DNA from: Bacillota bacterium
GTDB taxonomy: Bacteria; Bacillota; Clostridia; Acetivibrionales; DTU013
DNA length: 64,000 bases
Reading direction: 5' to 3'
NCBI GenBank assembly: GCA_023435745.1
Contig: JAEZMD010000001.1
Location: 1 to 64,000 of the forward strand
Shown here: one piece after another, positions 44,055 through 52,143 of the stretch
Layout of the letters: each line of letters opens with the position of its first letter
How positions within the stretch are numbered: position 1 is the first letter of the stretch
The notes under the pieces: generated by a model
Database searches by the model: none
Told to the model about the DNA's origin: nothing
What the model saw: only the letters and a program-made list of their open reading frames with translations
Position numbers and translations under genes: made by a program

Positions 44055-44085
44055 AAAAAAAGAGAGCCTTGCGACTCTCCTTTCC
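44055..44085 (-). terminator. Terminator after the zinc-ribbon gene
   Basis: On the minus strand GGAGAGTC-GCAA-GGCTCTC followed by TTTTTTTAGCC, starting about 10 bases after the stop codon. Confidence 0.8.
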
Positions 44086-44095
44086 GATTTTCACA

Positions 44096-44302
44096 TTACC
44101 ATCTGTTCCCGGAATCATATCCGCGTCCGGAATTACCAAAACCACCATTACCACCCCTGCGCTGAGCCTTTTTTGCTCTTCTGCAATCAGGGCACCTCTG
44201 CGGTTCGTTTTCGAATCCTTTTTCCTTGTAGAAAGCCTGTTCGCCTTCAGAAAAAATAAATTCATTGTTGCAGTCTTTGCAGTTCAAAGTCTTGTCTGCC
44301 AT
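44096..44302 (-). CDS. Small zinc-ribbon protein with Arg/Gly-rich tail
   Basis: A 68-residue protein with two Cys pairs (NCKDCNNEF and RCPDCRRAK) that should bind one zinc ion, matching the clostridial probable zinc-ribbon family. The tail (QRRGGNGGFGNSGRGYDSG) resembles RGG-type RNA-binding stretches. ATG 44302 follows GAGGAGGG, which is buried in a long hairpin of the leader (44307-44378). RNA binding is inference from composition. Confidence 0.85.
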   Translation of the reverse strand: MADKTLNCKDCNNEFIFSEGEQAFYKEKGFENEPQRCPDCRRAKKAQRRGGNGGFGNSGRGYDSGNRW

Positions 44303-44306
44303 ATAA

Positions 44307-44378
44307 AACCCTCCTCTTATTTGGATTTAACTGATCTAGACTTATTACTCCAACAATCCAAATGAGAAAAGGAGGGTT
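44307..44378 (-). promoter_or_regulatory. Long leader hairpin that encloses the Shine-Dalgarno of the zinc-ribbon gene
   Basis: In the mRNA the upstream arm AACCCTCC...ATTTGGATT (44378-44355) is complementary to AATCCAAAT...GGAGGGTT (44327-44307). The 9-bp and 8-bp blocks are perfect, with short mismatched parts between and a 27-base loop. The downstream arm contains the GAGGAGGG ribosome binding site, and the ATG follows 5 bases later. This fits a switch or RNA thermometer that controls translation. Confidence 0.7.
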
Positions 44379-44430
44379 CGGTCTACAAACAAATTAAATC
44401 GTGCACTGTATCGCCTCCCGATACGAATAA

Positions 44431-44459
44431 ATTATAACATGTTGAAAACTGTTTTACAA
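44431..44459 (-). promoter_or_regulatory. Promoter of the zinc-ribbon gene
   Basis: On the minus strand TTGTAA (44459-44454), 17 bases, TATAAT (44436-44431). Transcription would begin near 44424, giving a leader of about 120 bases. A first small hairpin GTATCG-GGAGG-CGATAC lies at 44408-44424. Confidence 0.75.
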
Positions 44460-44514
44460 GCAAAATATTGGAAATTTCTTATGTGTTTCCATATTACTTA
44501 ATTGTAAAGTAAAA

Positions 44515-44706
44515 TCCACCCCCATTTTATTATTAGTCGTGTCGGCTTATAAATACCTTTTGTTCGATTCTGCAAGCATCCCTCAGGCAGTAATTGAAGC
44601 AGCAAGGATCGACGGCGCGGGGGAATTCCGCATACTGTGCATGGTGGTTCTGCCAATGTCTTTACCTATTGTATCGACCCTGGCTTTGCTGGTTGGTTAT
44701 TCATGA
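44515..44706 (+). pseudogene. Fragment of a sugar ABC transporter permease (MalG type)
   Basis: In one frame the stretch encodes YKYLLFDSASIPQAVIEAAR, then IDGAGEFRILCMVVLPMSLP, and stops at TGA 44704. This is the EAA loop (EAA---DGA---------LP) and following helix of carbohydrate permeases, about 60 of some 280 residues. No start, no other part and no partner genes are present, so it is a relic. Confidence 0.8.
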
Positions 44707-44759
44707 AAAGCAGCGCCAGTACCGGGTTAAACATCGATTCGAGCACTTTGCCTTCCACA

Positions 44760-44905
44760 GGCATAAAAATGGCTGTTGCAGTGATGGGAGCGTTTCCGAA
44801 CTATATCACCCGTGAGGACGTAGCCTATATGGCAGAGTTGGGCTATAACTCCGTACGTATCCCGATAAACTGGAGGATACTGATGGAGGATTTATGCTTA
44901 ATTCC
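44760..44905 (+). pseudogene. Fragment of a GH5-type endoglucanase
   Basis: The frame encodes YITREDVAYMAELGYNSVRI followed by PINWRILMED, the well-known N-terminal strand-2 signature of GH5 cellulases. It is fused downstream of the permease scrap in a different frame and ends where the LysM-GH18 gene begins on the other strand. Only some 40 residues remain, so it is not functional. Confidence 0.7.
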
Positions 44906-44915
44906 CGTCAGTGGC

Positions 44916-46436
44916 TTAATACACGATTTTTGTCACTACGATTTCGGAAGCGATACGCGGCCACACAGCAGGATCCTCCATGCCGAGCCTCCAAAGCGCC
45001 ACGCCTGAAATTCCCTGCTGCCATGCCAGCCTGAGCTTTGCGATCAAGCTCTCTGCATTCTCAAACCATACTTCATGCTTATTTCCCTGATCGTCTGTGT
45101 AGGAGAACATAGGCGTTAACGTATCCTGATCAAAGGTAATGCTCTGCCCATATCGCTGCGCAAGTTCCGCTGCCATTTCGTATGTGACATAGGTATTCCG
45201 GCCGGTTGTCAGGTTAAAGTCAAATCCGAACACCGAAATAGCTGCCACTATTTTTTCCGCCGGCATTTTTGTTAATGTATACGCAATAACCTTATTCATC
45301 CAACCGCTTGATACAACCGGGCCGGGACCGCTTCCAGGCCAGCCGTGTTCATTATAAAGCATGACGATAAACTGGTCGACGGCTGCACCGATTACCTCAT
45401 AATCAAATGGATCTGAAAACGGATTAAAAGGCGGATAATCCCTGATGCGCGCGGGGACTGAAGCAGACAGGAAATACCCGCGGCTTTTCATTGCGCGGCC
45501 GAGTTCAGTATAAAACTCTGACAGTCTTTCGCTGTCGTCCATATAGACGTCCTCAATATCAATATTGACGCCGTCGAAGCCAAACCTGTCGATCAGTGCA
45601 ATAATATTGTCAATAGCGGTACGTCGGCTTTCTGGTGTGGCAAGCATGGCCTTCACGACCTCCCGGCTGGCCTCCTGACCGCCTTCGCCATAAAGCAGAT
45701 TATGTATGACAGGCATGATCATGACATTATTTCTGTGAGCAATGGCGACCAGGGTCTCAACTTCGTTATCCGTAAATTGGCCGAACTTTTCAATAGATGT
45801 AGGATCCTCCTGACTGAACCTGTACATAAACAGTGGCAGAACCGATATTTGTGAAGTGTTATTCACAAAGGAACGATATGAACTCGGAAGCGCAGGACCT
45901 TCCTGCAGTGTATAAAATCCAGTTAAGGACAAAATGGGTTTTGAACCATCATAAACTCTTAAATTGACCAGGTTGCGCGAAACCCAGCCGACATTGCCGT
46001 TATGAAGTGAAACCTGTATCCAGTCACGGTTTGTTCCGATGACAGGAAGCCTTGCGGAGGAAGTGACAGTCTGGATAACTCCGTAATTTGTGCCGGCGCC
46101 GCTGCGGATATTGGCCCGGCCTACGTTAACCACAGCTTCCGTATACTGTGGAATGACAAGCCGCTGCCCGATTGACAGTTCTGTGCTTTGCAGTCTGTTG
46201 AGCTGCACAATGCTTTCAACCAATGTGTTATACTGGTTTGCGATCTGATACAGCGAATCCCCCTGCTGTACGGTATATGTAATCACTTTCGATACCTGTA
46301 TAGGGATAAAGAGTAACTGGCCTGTGAAGATTTCATCATCTGTTAGCTGGTTGGCGGTGGAAATCTGCCGGGCTGAGATCCCGAACTTCTCTGCTATCGA
46401 GAAAACTGTATCCCCGGGTTGTACGGTGTACCACAT
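44916..46436 (-). CDS. LysM-SH3-GH18 protein, spore cortex/peptidoglycan hydrolase-like
   Basis: A 506-residue protein: two LysM domains (2-46 and 53-97), a bacterial SH3 domain (about 103-160) and a GH18 catalytic domain (about 165-490). The catalytic motif is intact: FDGVNIDIEDV with Asp288, Asp293 and Glu295. There is no signal peptide; the protein starts directly with LysM, as in the spore enzymes SleL/YaaH that cut N-acetylglucosaminyl bonds in cortex peptidoglycan. A role in germination or spore coat is likely by this similarity. Confidence 0.88.
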   Translation of the reverse strand: MWYTVQPGDTVFSIAEKFGISARQISTANQLTDDEIFTGQLLFIPIQVSKVITYTVQQGDSLYQIANQYNTLVESIVQLNRLQSTELSIGQRLVIPQYTEAVVNVGRANIRSGAGTNYGVIQTVTSSARLPVIGTNRDWIQVSLHNGNVGWVSRNLVNLRVYDGSKPILSLTGFYTLQEGPALPSSYRSFVNNTSQISVLPLFMYRFSQEDPTSIEKFGQFTDNEVETLVAIAHRNNVMIMPVIHNLLYGEGGQEASREVVKAMLATPESRRTAIDNIIALIDRFGFDGVNIDIEDVYMDDSERLSEFYTELGRAMKSRGYFLSASVPARIRDYPPFNPFSDPFDYEVIGAAVDQFIVMLYNEHGWPGSGPGPVVSSGWMNKVIAYTLTKMPAEKIVAAISVFGFDFNLTTGRNTYVTYEMAAELAQRYGQSITFDQDTLTPMFSYTDDQGNKHEVWFENAESLIAKLRLAWQQGISGVALWRLGMEDPAVWPRIASEIVVTKIVY

Positions 46437-46495
46437 AAACTCACCCTTATTCGTTATTGATACACCATTATATTCGATAGTTTGTGAATATGTGA

Positions 46496-46650
46496 GGGGA
46501 CGTTTCTCAACCTTACGTAAGGAGAAGCTGGGAAGTGAACGTGATACCGATGGTGATTCTCATGCCCGCTCTAGGCTGAGAAACGGTGAGGCCGAGAGAA
46601 GTCCAAGATTGAGAAACGTCCCCCCGGAATTAAGGTTGAGAAACGTCCCC
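46496..46650. mobile_element. 155-bp element bounded by 20-bp inverted GGGGACGTTTCTCAAC repeats
   Basis: Positions 46496-46515 are the exact reverse complement of 46631-46650. A third copy of the core lies inverted at 46608-46625 and a damaged one (GCTGAGAAACG) at 46574-46585. There is no coding capacity. It looks like a REP-pair or MITE-type element placed between the LysM-GH18 and hemerythrin genes. Confidence 0.75.
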
Positions 46651-46703
46651 CGAAGTCTCCCCCGAATCCCCCCGGAATTCCCCTGGAAATCGTCAGGTAT
46701 AAA

Positions 46704-46712
46704 TGCTATAAT
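46704..46712 (+). promoter_or_regulatory. Extended -10 promoter of the hemerythrin gene
   Basis: TGCTATAAT (46704-46712) is an extended -10 element; no good -35 lies 16-18 bases upstream. It is about 90 bases before the start codon. Confidence 0.5.
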
Positions 46713-46801
46713 TGTATAAATAATGAATCACAATGAATTAGCAGTAGAAAATTAGCAGTATAAATTTAGAGGTATGCGTAGCAATGGGAGGGGGATTATT
46801 A

Positions 46802-47221
46802 GTGGCTTTTGAATGGAAGGATCGTTATAGTTTGAACATCGGGGAGATCGACAAACAACATAAACGTCTCTTTGAAATTGGGGCAAGGGTGTATGACCTC
46901 GCGGTATTAAGTGATTCATATGACCATTATGATGAGATACTGGAGATGCTGAATGAACTGCTTGAGTACACCGAGTATCATTTCAGGTATGAAGAAAACA
47001 TTATGAAAATTCACAAATATGCAGGGTATAACCAACAACTGCGGGAACATGAATTTTACGTCAATAAAATTAAAAGCATTTCCACCAGAGATATTGACGA
47101 AGACCAGCATCAGGCGATTATTGACATCGTTGATTTTCTTTCGGAGTGGATCGGCAGCCATATTTTATTGGAGGATCGCAAATATGCCGCCTATTTCCAG
47201 GAGAATGGCATTGTGATCTGA
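46802..47221 (+). CDS. Bacteriohemerythrin
   Basis: A 139-residue protein of the hemerythrin family, which binds oxygen with a di-iron centre. The ligand pattern is present: His in IDKQHKRLFE, HFRYEE (His and Glu), REHEFY and IGSHILLEDRKY. In anaerobes it serves oxygen sensing or scavenging. The start is taken as GTG 46802, since GGGAGGGGG lies just before it and family members begin at AFEW; an upstream ATG at 46784 would include that site. Confidence 0.9.
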   Translation: MAFEWKDRYSLNIGEIDKQHKRLFEIGARVYDLAVLSDSYDHYDEILEMLNELLEYTEYHFRYEENIMKIHKYAGYNQQLREHEFYVNKIKSISTRDIDEDQHQAIIDIVDFLSEWIGSHILLEDRKYAAYFQENGIVI

Positions 47222-47236
47222 GCGGCGCGGCATCGG

Positions 47237-48583
47237 TTATTCTCTGATCAGTATATCCGTAACGCGCTTATTTTCCATAATTTCCTCAATTGATTGAACG
47301 CCGTACTGCTTCAATATTTTCATCACGTTAAGGTTGTCAAAGGGGGTCATGATCAGCGAATCCTCGCCGAATTCATTGACGATCATTGTTGCTTTGCCAA
47401 TTTCTATATTTGTCCTTGGACCGCCGACACATCCGCCTATACAGCCCATGCCCTCAATAAAGTTGGCGCTGATATCATTTCCTGCTGAAAGGTCATCTAA
47501 TATCTGCTTGCAGTTTTTCACGCCATCGATGCGCTTTGCTTTCAGTTTAATAACTCTCTTGGGTTCAAGGCGGTTCACTACTGTTTTGACAGAAAAACTG
47601 ACGCCGCCTGACTTGGCATACAACCGTCCCCCCAGAGAGGCCTGGTCCTTTTCGTCTCCTATCAGATCTGCCGGATTGATTTCAAGGGCGTTAAAAATTT
47701 CCGCCAACTCCCTGAAGTTAATGACAAAGTCAATGGCGCCCTTCAATTCAGGCTCGGTGATCTCATTCTTTTTAGCAATGCAGGGCGCAAAGAAAACAAC
47801 CTTTGCATCCTTGTACAAATCCTTTAAAAACCTTCCGGAGGCAATCATAGGAGAGACAGAAGGGGACATATGCCTGTACATGTCGGGGTAGCCCTTTTTA
47901 GTTAGATTGAACCAGATTGGGCAGCAACAGCTGGTCAGGTAGAAATCTTCTTCTGACTTGACGAGGTGATTGAATTCAAAGGCTTCACGAATGGTAAGTA
48001 TATCTGCAAACATTGCCACCTCAATCATATCGTCGAAACCCATCAGCCGGAAGGCTGTTCTCAGCTGGCCGAGAGTAACGTTGTCGCCGAATTGTCCTGC
48101 TATGGCCGGAGCTACTGCAGCAAATATCTTCGTATTCTTGTCTTTCAGCAGATCGATAAGTGGGAGAAACTCAATCTTGTCCGCTAAAGCACCGAAATCA
48201 CAGCTAACCACACATTGTCCGCAGCCCAGACATTTGTTGTCCACGATAACAGGCCCCTCACTGCGGCGATAAATCTGAGCCTCGTATTTACATGTTGTGC
48301 TGCAGTTATCATTATCGCAAAATTCACAGGCGCCATTAATTTTTGCCACAATCGGTTCAGCTATGGCTTCTGATCTTCTGACAATATCCAACTCATCCGT
48401 GAATTCCTTATCGCCTCTGGGATCAAGACCCATAGCGATACGGATGTGATCCTTGATAAACGGCATATCACGCGCTGTAAAGCTGTATTTATCTCTGATA
48501 TCCTCTGTTAGCCGGTTAATATCATCAACGCTGTTCAACTGCCCATTCCAATACAGTCTGACAAGTTCGCCGAATATCTTCAT
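47237..48583 (-). CDS. [FeFe]-hydrogenase-like protein with N-terminal Fe-S domain
   Basis: A 448-residue protein. Residues about 84-135 hold cysteine clusters CEFCDNDNCSTTC and CLGCGQCVVSC for iron-sulfur centres. The H-cluster motifs follow in order but diverged: L1 TSCCCPIW, L2 APCIAKKNEI and L3 EGMGCIGGCVGGPR. The extra Cys in L1 and the SPSVSPM that follows are features of non-prototypical hydrogenase groups thought to be sensory or bidirectional. No maturation genes or NADH subunits adjoin. It may produce, use or sense hydrogen. Confidence 0.85.
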   Translation of the reverse strand: MKIFGELVRLYWNGQLNSVDDINRLTEDIRDKYSFTARDMPFIKDHIRIAMGLDPRGDKEFTDELDIVRRSEAIAEPIVAKINGACEFCDNDNCSTTCKYEAQIYRRSEGPVIVDNKCLGCGQCVVSCDFGALADKIEFLPLIDLLKDKNTKIFAAVAPAIAGQFGDNVTLGQLRTAFRLMGFDDMIEVAMFADILTIREAFEFNHLVKSEEDFYLTSCCCPIWFNLTKKGYPDMYRHMSPSVSPMIASGRFLKDLYKDAKVVFFAPCIAKKNEITEPELKGAIDFVINFRELAEIFNALEINPADLIGDEKDQASLGGRLYAKSGGVSFSVKTVVNRLEPKRVIKLKAKRIDGVKNCKQILDDLSAGNDISANFIEGMGCIGGCVGGPRTNIEIGKATMIVNEFGEDSLIMTPFDNLNVMKILKQYGVQSIEEIMENKRVTDILIRE

Positions 48584-48673
48584 TCTCTTTTCCTGAAAGC
48601 CCGAAAACCGATTCTCTATCTGGAATCACCCCTGCATTCTGTTTATTGTTTTGTTATTTTGTGTATTTTTTTA

Positions 48674-49723
48674 TTATAATATTTTTGTGTTTCTTAGCAC
48701 CTTATAAAAAACCATCAGAAAAGTAAAGTATATCATACCGGTGAATCCAAATGCCTGTAGTCCGATAAATATTGCGATCAGCGTTGCTGCGGGATGGATT
48801 CCCAATGAAGTTGAAACGACTTTTGGTTCTACTATCTGTCTTACAATACTAATCAATATGAAAAGTACTAAAATACCGATGCCGGTAAAGTAATTGCCGG
48901 TCAGCAGGTAAACCGCAGCCAAAGGAAGATATATCAACCCGATGCCCAGCACCGGAAGGATATCTGCGAATGCACATATGATACTTAATATGACAGCATA
49001 TTTTACACCCAATATAGAAAACCCGATCAGCGTCTGGAGGAAAGTAAGAAAATAAATGAAGAAATATGCTTTTATGTATTTCGAAAGCATTTTTAAGCCC
49101 TGGCTCCAAACCTTTTCGATTTTCTCTCTCCCGGTATCAGTAAAGATTGTCAGAAATTTTTTCTTAATGCTGGTCATATCTCTTGTGAAGAAATAAGTTG
49201 AGAGAACAACCAGAAATATTATTGTAATCCACATAGGCACGGACAACGCGATCGATAAAAAAGTGCTCAGACTTTTCCCGGCGATATCCAGGCCATTTTT
49301 TAATATGCCGGTCAATTGGCTGCTATTTTTCTCAATAAATGAGGGATCAATATTTTGAAAGTAGACAGTGATTTCGTTCAAAATATTGCGTATAGGATCA
49401 AGAATAACGTTCAGGTTCGCTGATGATAAGTTTTTCAGCAGATGCATCGCTTCGGAAATAATGCTGTAAAATAACAGCGCCAGAATTACAAATATTAAAA
49501 GATAAACAACAACAGAAGCTAAAAGTGCGGGGACGTTTCTCTTAAATTTAAGTTTTGTTCTGAAGAACTTTGTCACAGGCTGTATCAGAAACGCAATTGC
49601 AAAGGCAACAATAAAAGGGAAGGTATAAGCGCGAGTTAAGTATATCAACGAAAACAAGAGTGTGTAAATTAGAAAAAAGATACCAAATTTTTTTAGATCC
49701 TTGATAAATTCATTATCAAACAT
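48674..49723 (-). CDS. AI-2E-family transporter (PF01594)
   Basis: A 349-residue membrane protein with about eight helices and the family layout: two helices near the start, an amphipathic region (about 95-140), then helices to the end with PVLGIGLIYLPLAAVYLLTG. The family includes proteins named for autoinducer-2 export and others that exchange sodium and protons; the substrate here is open. Codons 55-59 (RNVPA) are encoded by a copy of the GAGAAACGTCCCC repeat. The promoter lies at 49916-49944. Confidence 0.85.
   Translation of the reverse strand: MFDNEFIKDLKKFGIFFLIYTLLFSLIYLTRAYTFPFIVAFAIAFLIQPVTKFFRTKLKFKRNVPALLASVVVYLLIFVILALLFYSIISEAMHLLKNLSSANLNVILDPIRNILNEITVYFQNIDPSFIEKNSSQLTGILKNGLDIAGKSLSTFLSIALSVPMWITIIFLVVLSTYFFTRDMTSIKKKFLTIFTDTGREKIEKVWSQGLKMLSKYIKAYFFIYFLTFLQTLIGFSILGVKYAVILSIICAFADILPVLGIGLIYLPLAAVYLLTGNYFTGIGILVLFILISIVRQIVEPKVVSTSLGIHPAATLIAIFIGLQAFGFTGMIYFTFLMVFYKVLRNTKIL
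49529..49541 (+). repeat. GGGGACGTTTCTC repeat inside a coding region
   Basis: An exact copy of the core lies inside the AI-2E-family gene, read there as AGA-AAC-GTC-CCC. The frame is kept. Elsewhere in the window all copies are outside or at the ends of genes. Confidence 0.7.
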
Positions 49724-49851
49724 ATATCACCTCAGATGCCTCCGCATTTCGTAATATCATGAGCACGGGGTTATGTAGCCCCCGGTTTTGAAATTACTAC
49801 TACACTATATACTTACGAAATTACTATATTACATGAAGAATGTCAATGAGT

Positions 49852-49998
49852 GGGGACGTGTTCCTGACATTATTTTCAACCCCATTCGTAATATGTATTG
49901 CAGACTCCATAGCAAATTATACCAACAGAACATATGTTTGTAAAGAATTTCCTGGAAAATTGGGCAATACTGTAGTATTGTAGAGAGAAACGTCCCCC
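49852..49998. mobile_element. 147-bp stretch bounded by inverted repeat copies, containing a promoter
   Basis: GGGGACGTGTTCCT (49852-49865) and GAGAAACGTCCCCCC (49984-49998) face each other like the ends of the 46496-46650 element and at similar distance. Between them lies a minus-strand promoter. The left copy is diverged (GTGTTCC for GTTTCTC). Confidence 0.55.
49916..49944 (-). promoter_or_regulatory. Promoter of the AI-2E-family gene
   Basis: On the minus strand TTTACA (49944-49939), 17 bases, TATAAT (49921-49916). The leader to the ATG at 49723 would be about 185 bases. Confidence 0.65.
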
Positions 49999-50012
49999 CA
50001 AAGGAGCCGAGT

Positions 50013-50768
50013 ATGAAACCGTCAGAATTGATGAATATTGCGCTGAGAGCAGGAGAAATCATGCTTTCGAGTGGTGCAGAAATATACCGGGTCGAGGAAA
50101 CAATCGTAAGGATCAGCAGTTGCTACCATGTGCCGTGCGAGAGCTTTGTTCTGCCGACGGGAATATTTATTTCAATACAAAATGAGGATGGCAATGCTCA
50201 TACAGCTTTCAAACGAATTCGCGACCGCAAGGTCGATCTGAACAGGATCGATAGGGTGAACAGCCTTTCAAGAAGCCTGCAGAGTAACAAATTGAGTTAT
50301 AAGGAAATTGTGGCGGAACTGGATGAAATCGAATCGGGCAAGCAGTATATTTTGCCTTTGAGAGTTGCCGCCGCAGCTACCAGCTCATTTGTGTTTACAG
50401 TACTGTTTCGCGGCAGCTGGCACGATGGAGTGGCAGCTCTCATTATTGGTGCTTTTACATATCTTTTGCGTGAAATATTAGTAAGAAAGGGTTTCTTTCA
50501 GTTTATGGAGGTTTTTCTGGCCGGTCTCGTTGCAGGTCTTCTCAGTTCGGCGGCAGTTCAATATTTTCCTTTCCTGAACGAGTACAAAATTATTATCGGT
50601 TCAGTGATACTGTACCTGCCTGGAATATCTATAACCAATGGAATCAAGGATGCTTTGTACGGAGATTTGGTTGCCAGCCTGACCAGATTGGGTGAAGCAC
50701 TGCTGTTGGTTGCAATTTTAGTTGCCGGCGTTAGCATTGCGATTGCGCTCGGAATAGGATGGCGGTGA
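50013..50768 (+). CDS. Threonine/serine exporter, large subunit (ThrE N-terminal domain type)
   Basis: A 251-residue protein of the DUF1212/ThrE family: a soluble N-terminal half (AGEIMLSSGAEIYRVEETIVRI, about 13-34; SFVLPTGIFISI) then five membrane helices (about 115-250). In Corynebacterium a single ThrE protein has both halves; in Firmicutes they are split, and the small subunit follows here after 4 bases. It should export threonine or serine, which fits the hom-aspartokinase operon elsewhere in the window. ATG follows AAAGGAG. Confidence 0.88.
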   Translation: MKPSELMNIALRAGEIMLSSGAEIYRVEETIVRISSCYHVPCESFVLPTGIFISIQNEDGNAHTAFKRIRDRKVDLNRIDRVNSLSRSLQSNKLSYKEIVAELDEIESGKQYILPLRVAAAATSSFVFTVLFRGSWHDGVAALIIGAFTYLLREILVRKGFFQFMEVFLAGLVAGLLSSAAVQYFPFLNEYKIIIGSVILYLPGISITNGIKDALYGDLVASLTRLGEALLLVAILVAGVSIAIALGIGWR

Positions 50769-50772
50769 TGAG

Positions 50773-51207
50773 ATGCTTATTCTGTTATTGGCTTTATTGG
50801 GAAGTGTTACCTCAGGACTGACATTTAATGTGAGAGGTTATAAATTAGTATTTACCGGTCTTTCAGGTGCGATCGGATATCTGGGATACTTTTTGATGCT
50901 TAACTGGACAGGCCAGTCCGTACTTTCTATCTTCATAGGAGCTGTGGTAGTCGGCTTTTATAGTGAAATTGCCGCAAGGCTGCTGAGGTCGCCATCCACT
51001 GTTTTCTCCATTCCCGGGATATTAATTCTTGTACCTGGTATTACGGCCTATGAAGCAATAACGCTGCTTACAGGTAATAGGCTGAGTGAAGGGTTTGGAA
51101 AAATTATAGAAACAATGAATGGAGCAGGTGCTATCGCCTTCGGCATTCTTATTGTTACTGCATTTTTCAGATTCCAGTCGAAGATTAATACTGGGAAATT
51201 GCGATGA
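50773..51207 (+). CDS. Threonine/serine exporter, small subunit (DUF3815 type)
   Basis: A 144-residue protein with four to five membrane helices and the family motif PSTVFSIPGILILVPGITAY (about 76-95). It corresponds to the C-terminal half of ThrE. It follows the large subunit gene by 4 bases and is surely co-transcribed. Confidence 0.88.
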   Translation: MLILLLALLGSVTSGLTFNVRGYKLVFTGLSGAIGYLGYFLMLNWTGQSVLSIFIGAVVVGFYSEIAARLLRSPSTVFSIPGILILVPGITAYEAITLLTGNRLSEGFGKIIETMNGAGAIAFGILIVTAFFRFQSKINTGKLR

Positions 51208-51250
51208 ACAGTCAATTAGTGGGGAGCTATATATTTTGGCTTAAACTGTA

Positions 51251-51289
51251 AAAAGGACCGCATTATGAATTTCATGATGAAGTCCTTTT
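51251..51289 (+). terminator. Terminator after the exporter genes
   Basis: AAAAGGAC (51251-51258) pairs with GTCCTTTT (51282-51289); the inside CATTATGAA-TTTCATGATG can also pair. It lies between convergent genes. Confidence 0.65.
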
Positions 51290-51381
51290 ACGCTTAATGC
51301 TTTAATGCTGCAATGCTTATTGCCAGCTACGCCTGATGCTTGCTCTTGTGAGGTTTGTCAACATTTTATCCGCCCCACATA

Positions 51382-51987
51382 TCAACTCGGTCGCATAAAT
51401 TGCTGTGTCCAATAGCATACCCCGTTCTTATTTTTTGCCAGACCAACGCCGATCTCAGAGAAGGAACTGCTCATGATATTACTCCTGTGTCCGGGTGAAT
51501 TCATCCAATCCTGCATGACCTCAGCAGGAGTCCTTTGGCCGTAGGCAATATTTTCACCGGCAGCTGTAAATCTCAGTCCGAAGTTTTCCATCATCTGAAA
51601 CGGTGTGCCGTATGTCGGTGAGTTGTGACTGAAATAGCCCTTGCTTGCCATGTCTGCAGACTTGTATCTCGCTACACGACTAAGCTGCCAGTTTGTTTTC
51701 AGAGCTGGGAGTCCGGCTTTTGCTCTTTGTACATTTACAAGCCGAATGACTTCATTTTCCTGGGATGCTGTAGTAACCGCAGGTATATTGATCTTTTGAC
51801 CGGGATATATCAGCGCAGGGTTTTTGATCTGGGTGTTTGCAGATATGATTTCGCTTAGCCCGACCTGGTACTTAACGGCTATTTTCCATAAGGTGTCTCC
51901 AGACTTAACGGTATAAGTCGATTGAGCGAACACTGATGTGTAGAAAGCCATTACAAAAATGAGTATCAAAACTGCTCTTTTTTTCAT
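51382..51987 (-). CDS. Secreted LysM-CAP domain protein (YkwD/SCP family)
   Basis: A 201-residue exported protein: signal peptide (1-21, cleavage near VFA), one LysM domain (about 24-68; YTVKSGDTLWKIAVKYQVGL) and a CAP domain (about 80-200) with GYFSHNSPTYGTPFQMM, GENIAYGQRTPAEVMQDWMN and SPGHRSNIM. It should bind peptidoglycan. Relatives include the spore protein SafA/YkwD group, but the biochemical role of the CAP part is open. It stands alone. Confidence 0.9.
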   Translation of the reverse strand: MKKRAVLILIFVMAFYTSVFAQSTYTVKSGDTLWKIAVKYQVGLSEIISANTQIKNPALIYPGQKINIPAVTTASQENEVIRLVNVQRAKAGLPALKTNWQLSRVARYKSADMASKGYFSHNSPTYGTPFQMMENFGLRFTAAGENIAYGQRTPAEVMQDWMNSPGHRSNIMSSSFSEIGVGLAKNKNGVCYWTQQFMRPS

Positions 51988-52143
51988 TTAATCACCTCAA
52001 AGATAGCATTTTAAAAACAATGTGGAAATATGCTGGGAATATAAATCATGCTTGTAAATTCATAGATACACATAAAACTTGACTTTAAAATTTCTTTAAT
52101 GAATAATGAATACAGTGGAATAATCGCCGGGAGATGGTTACAG

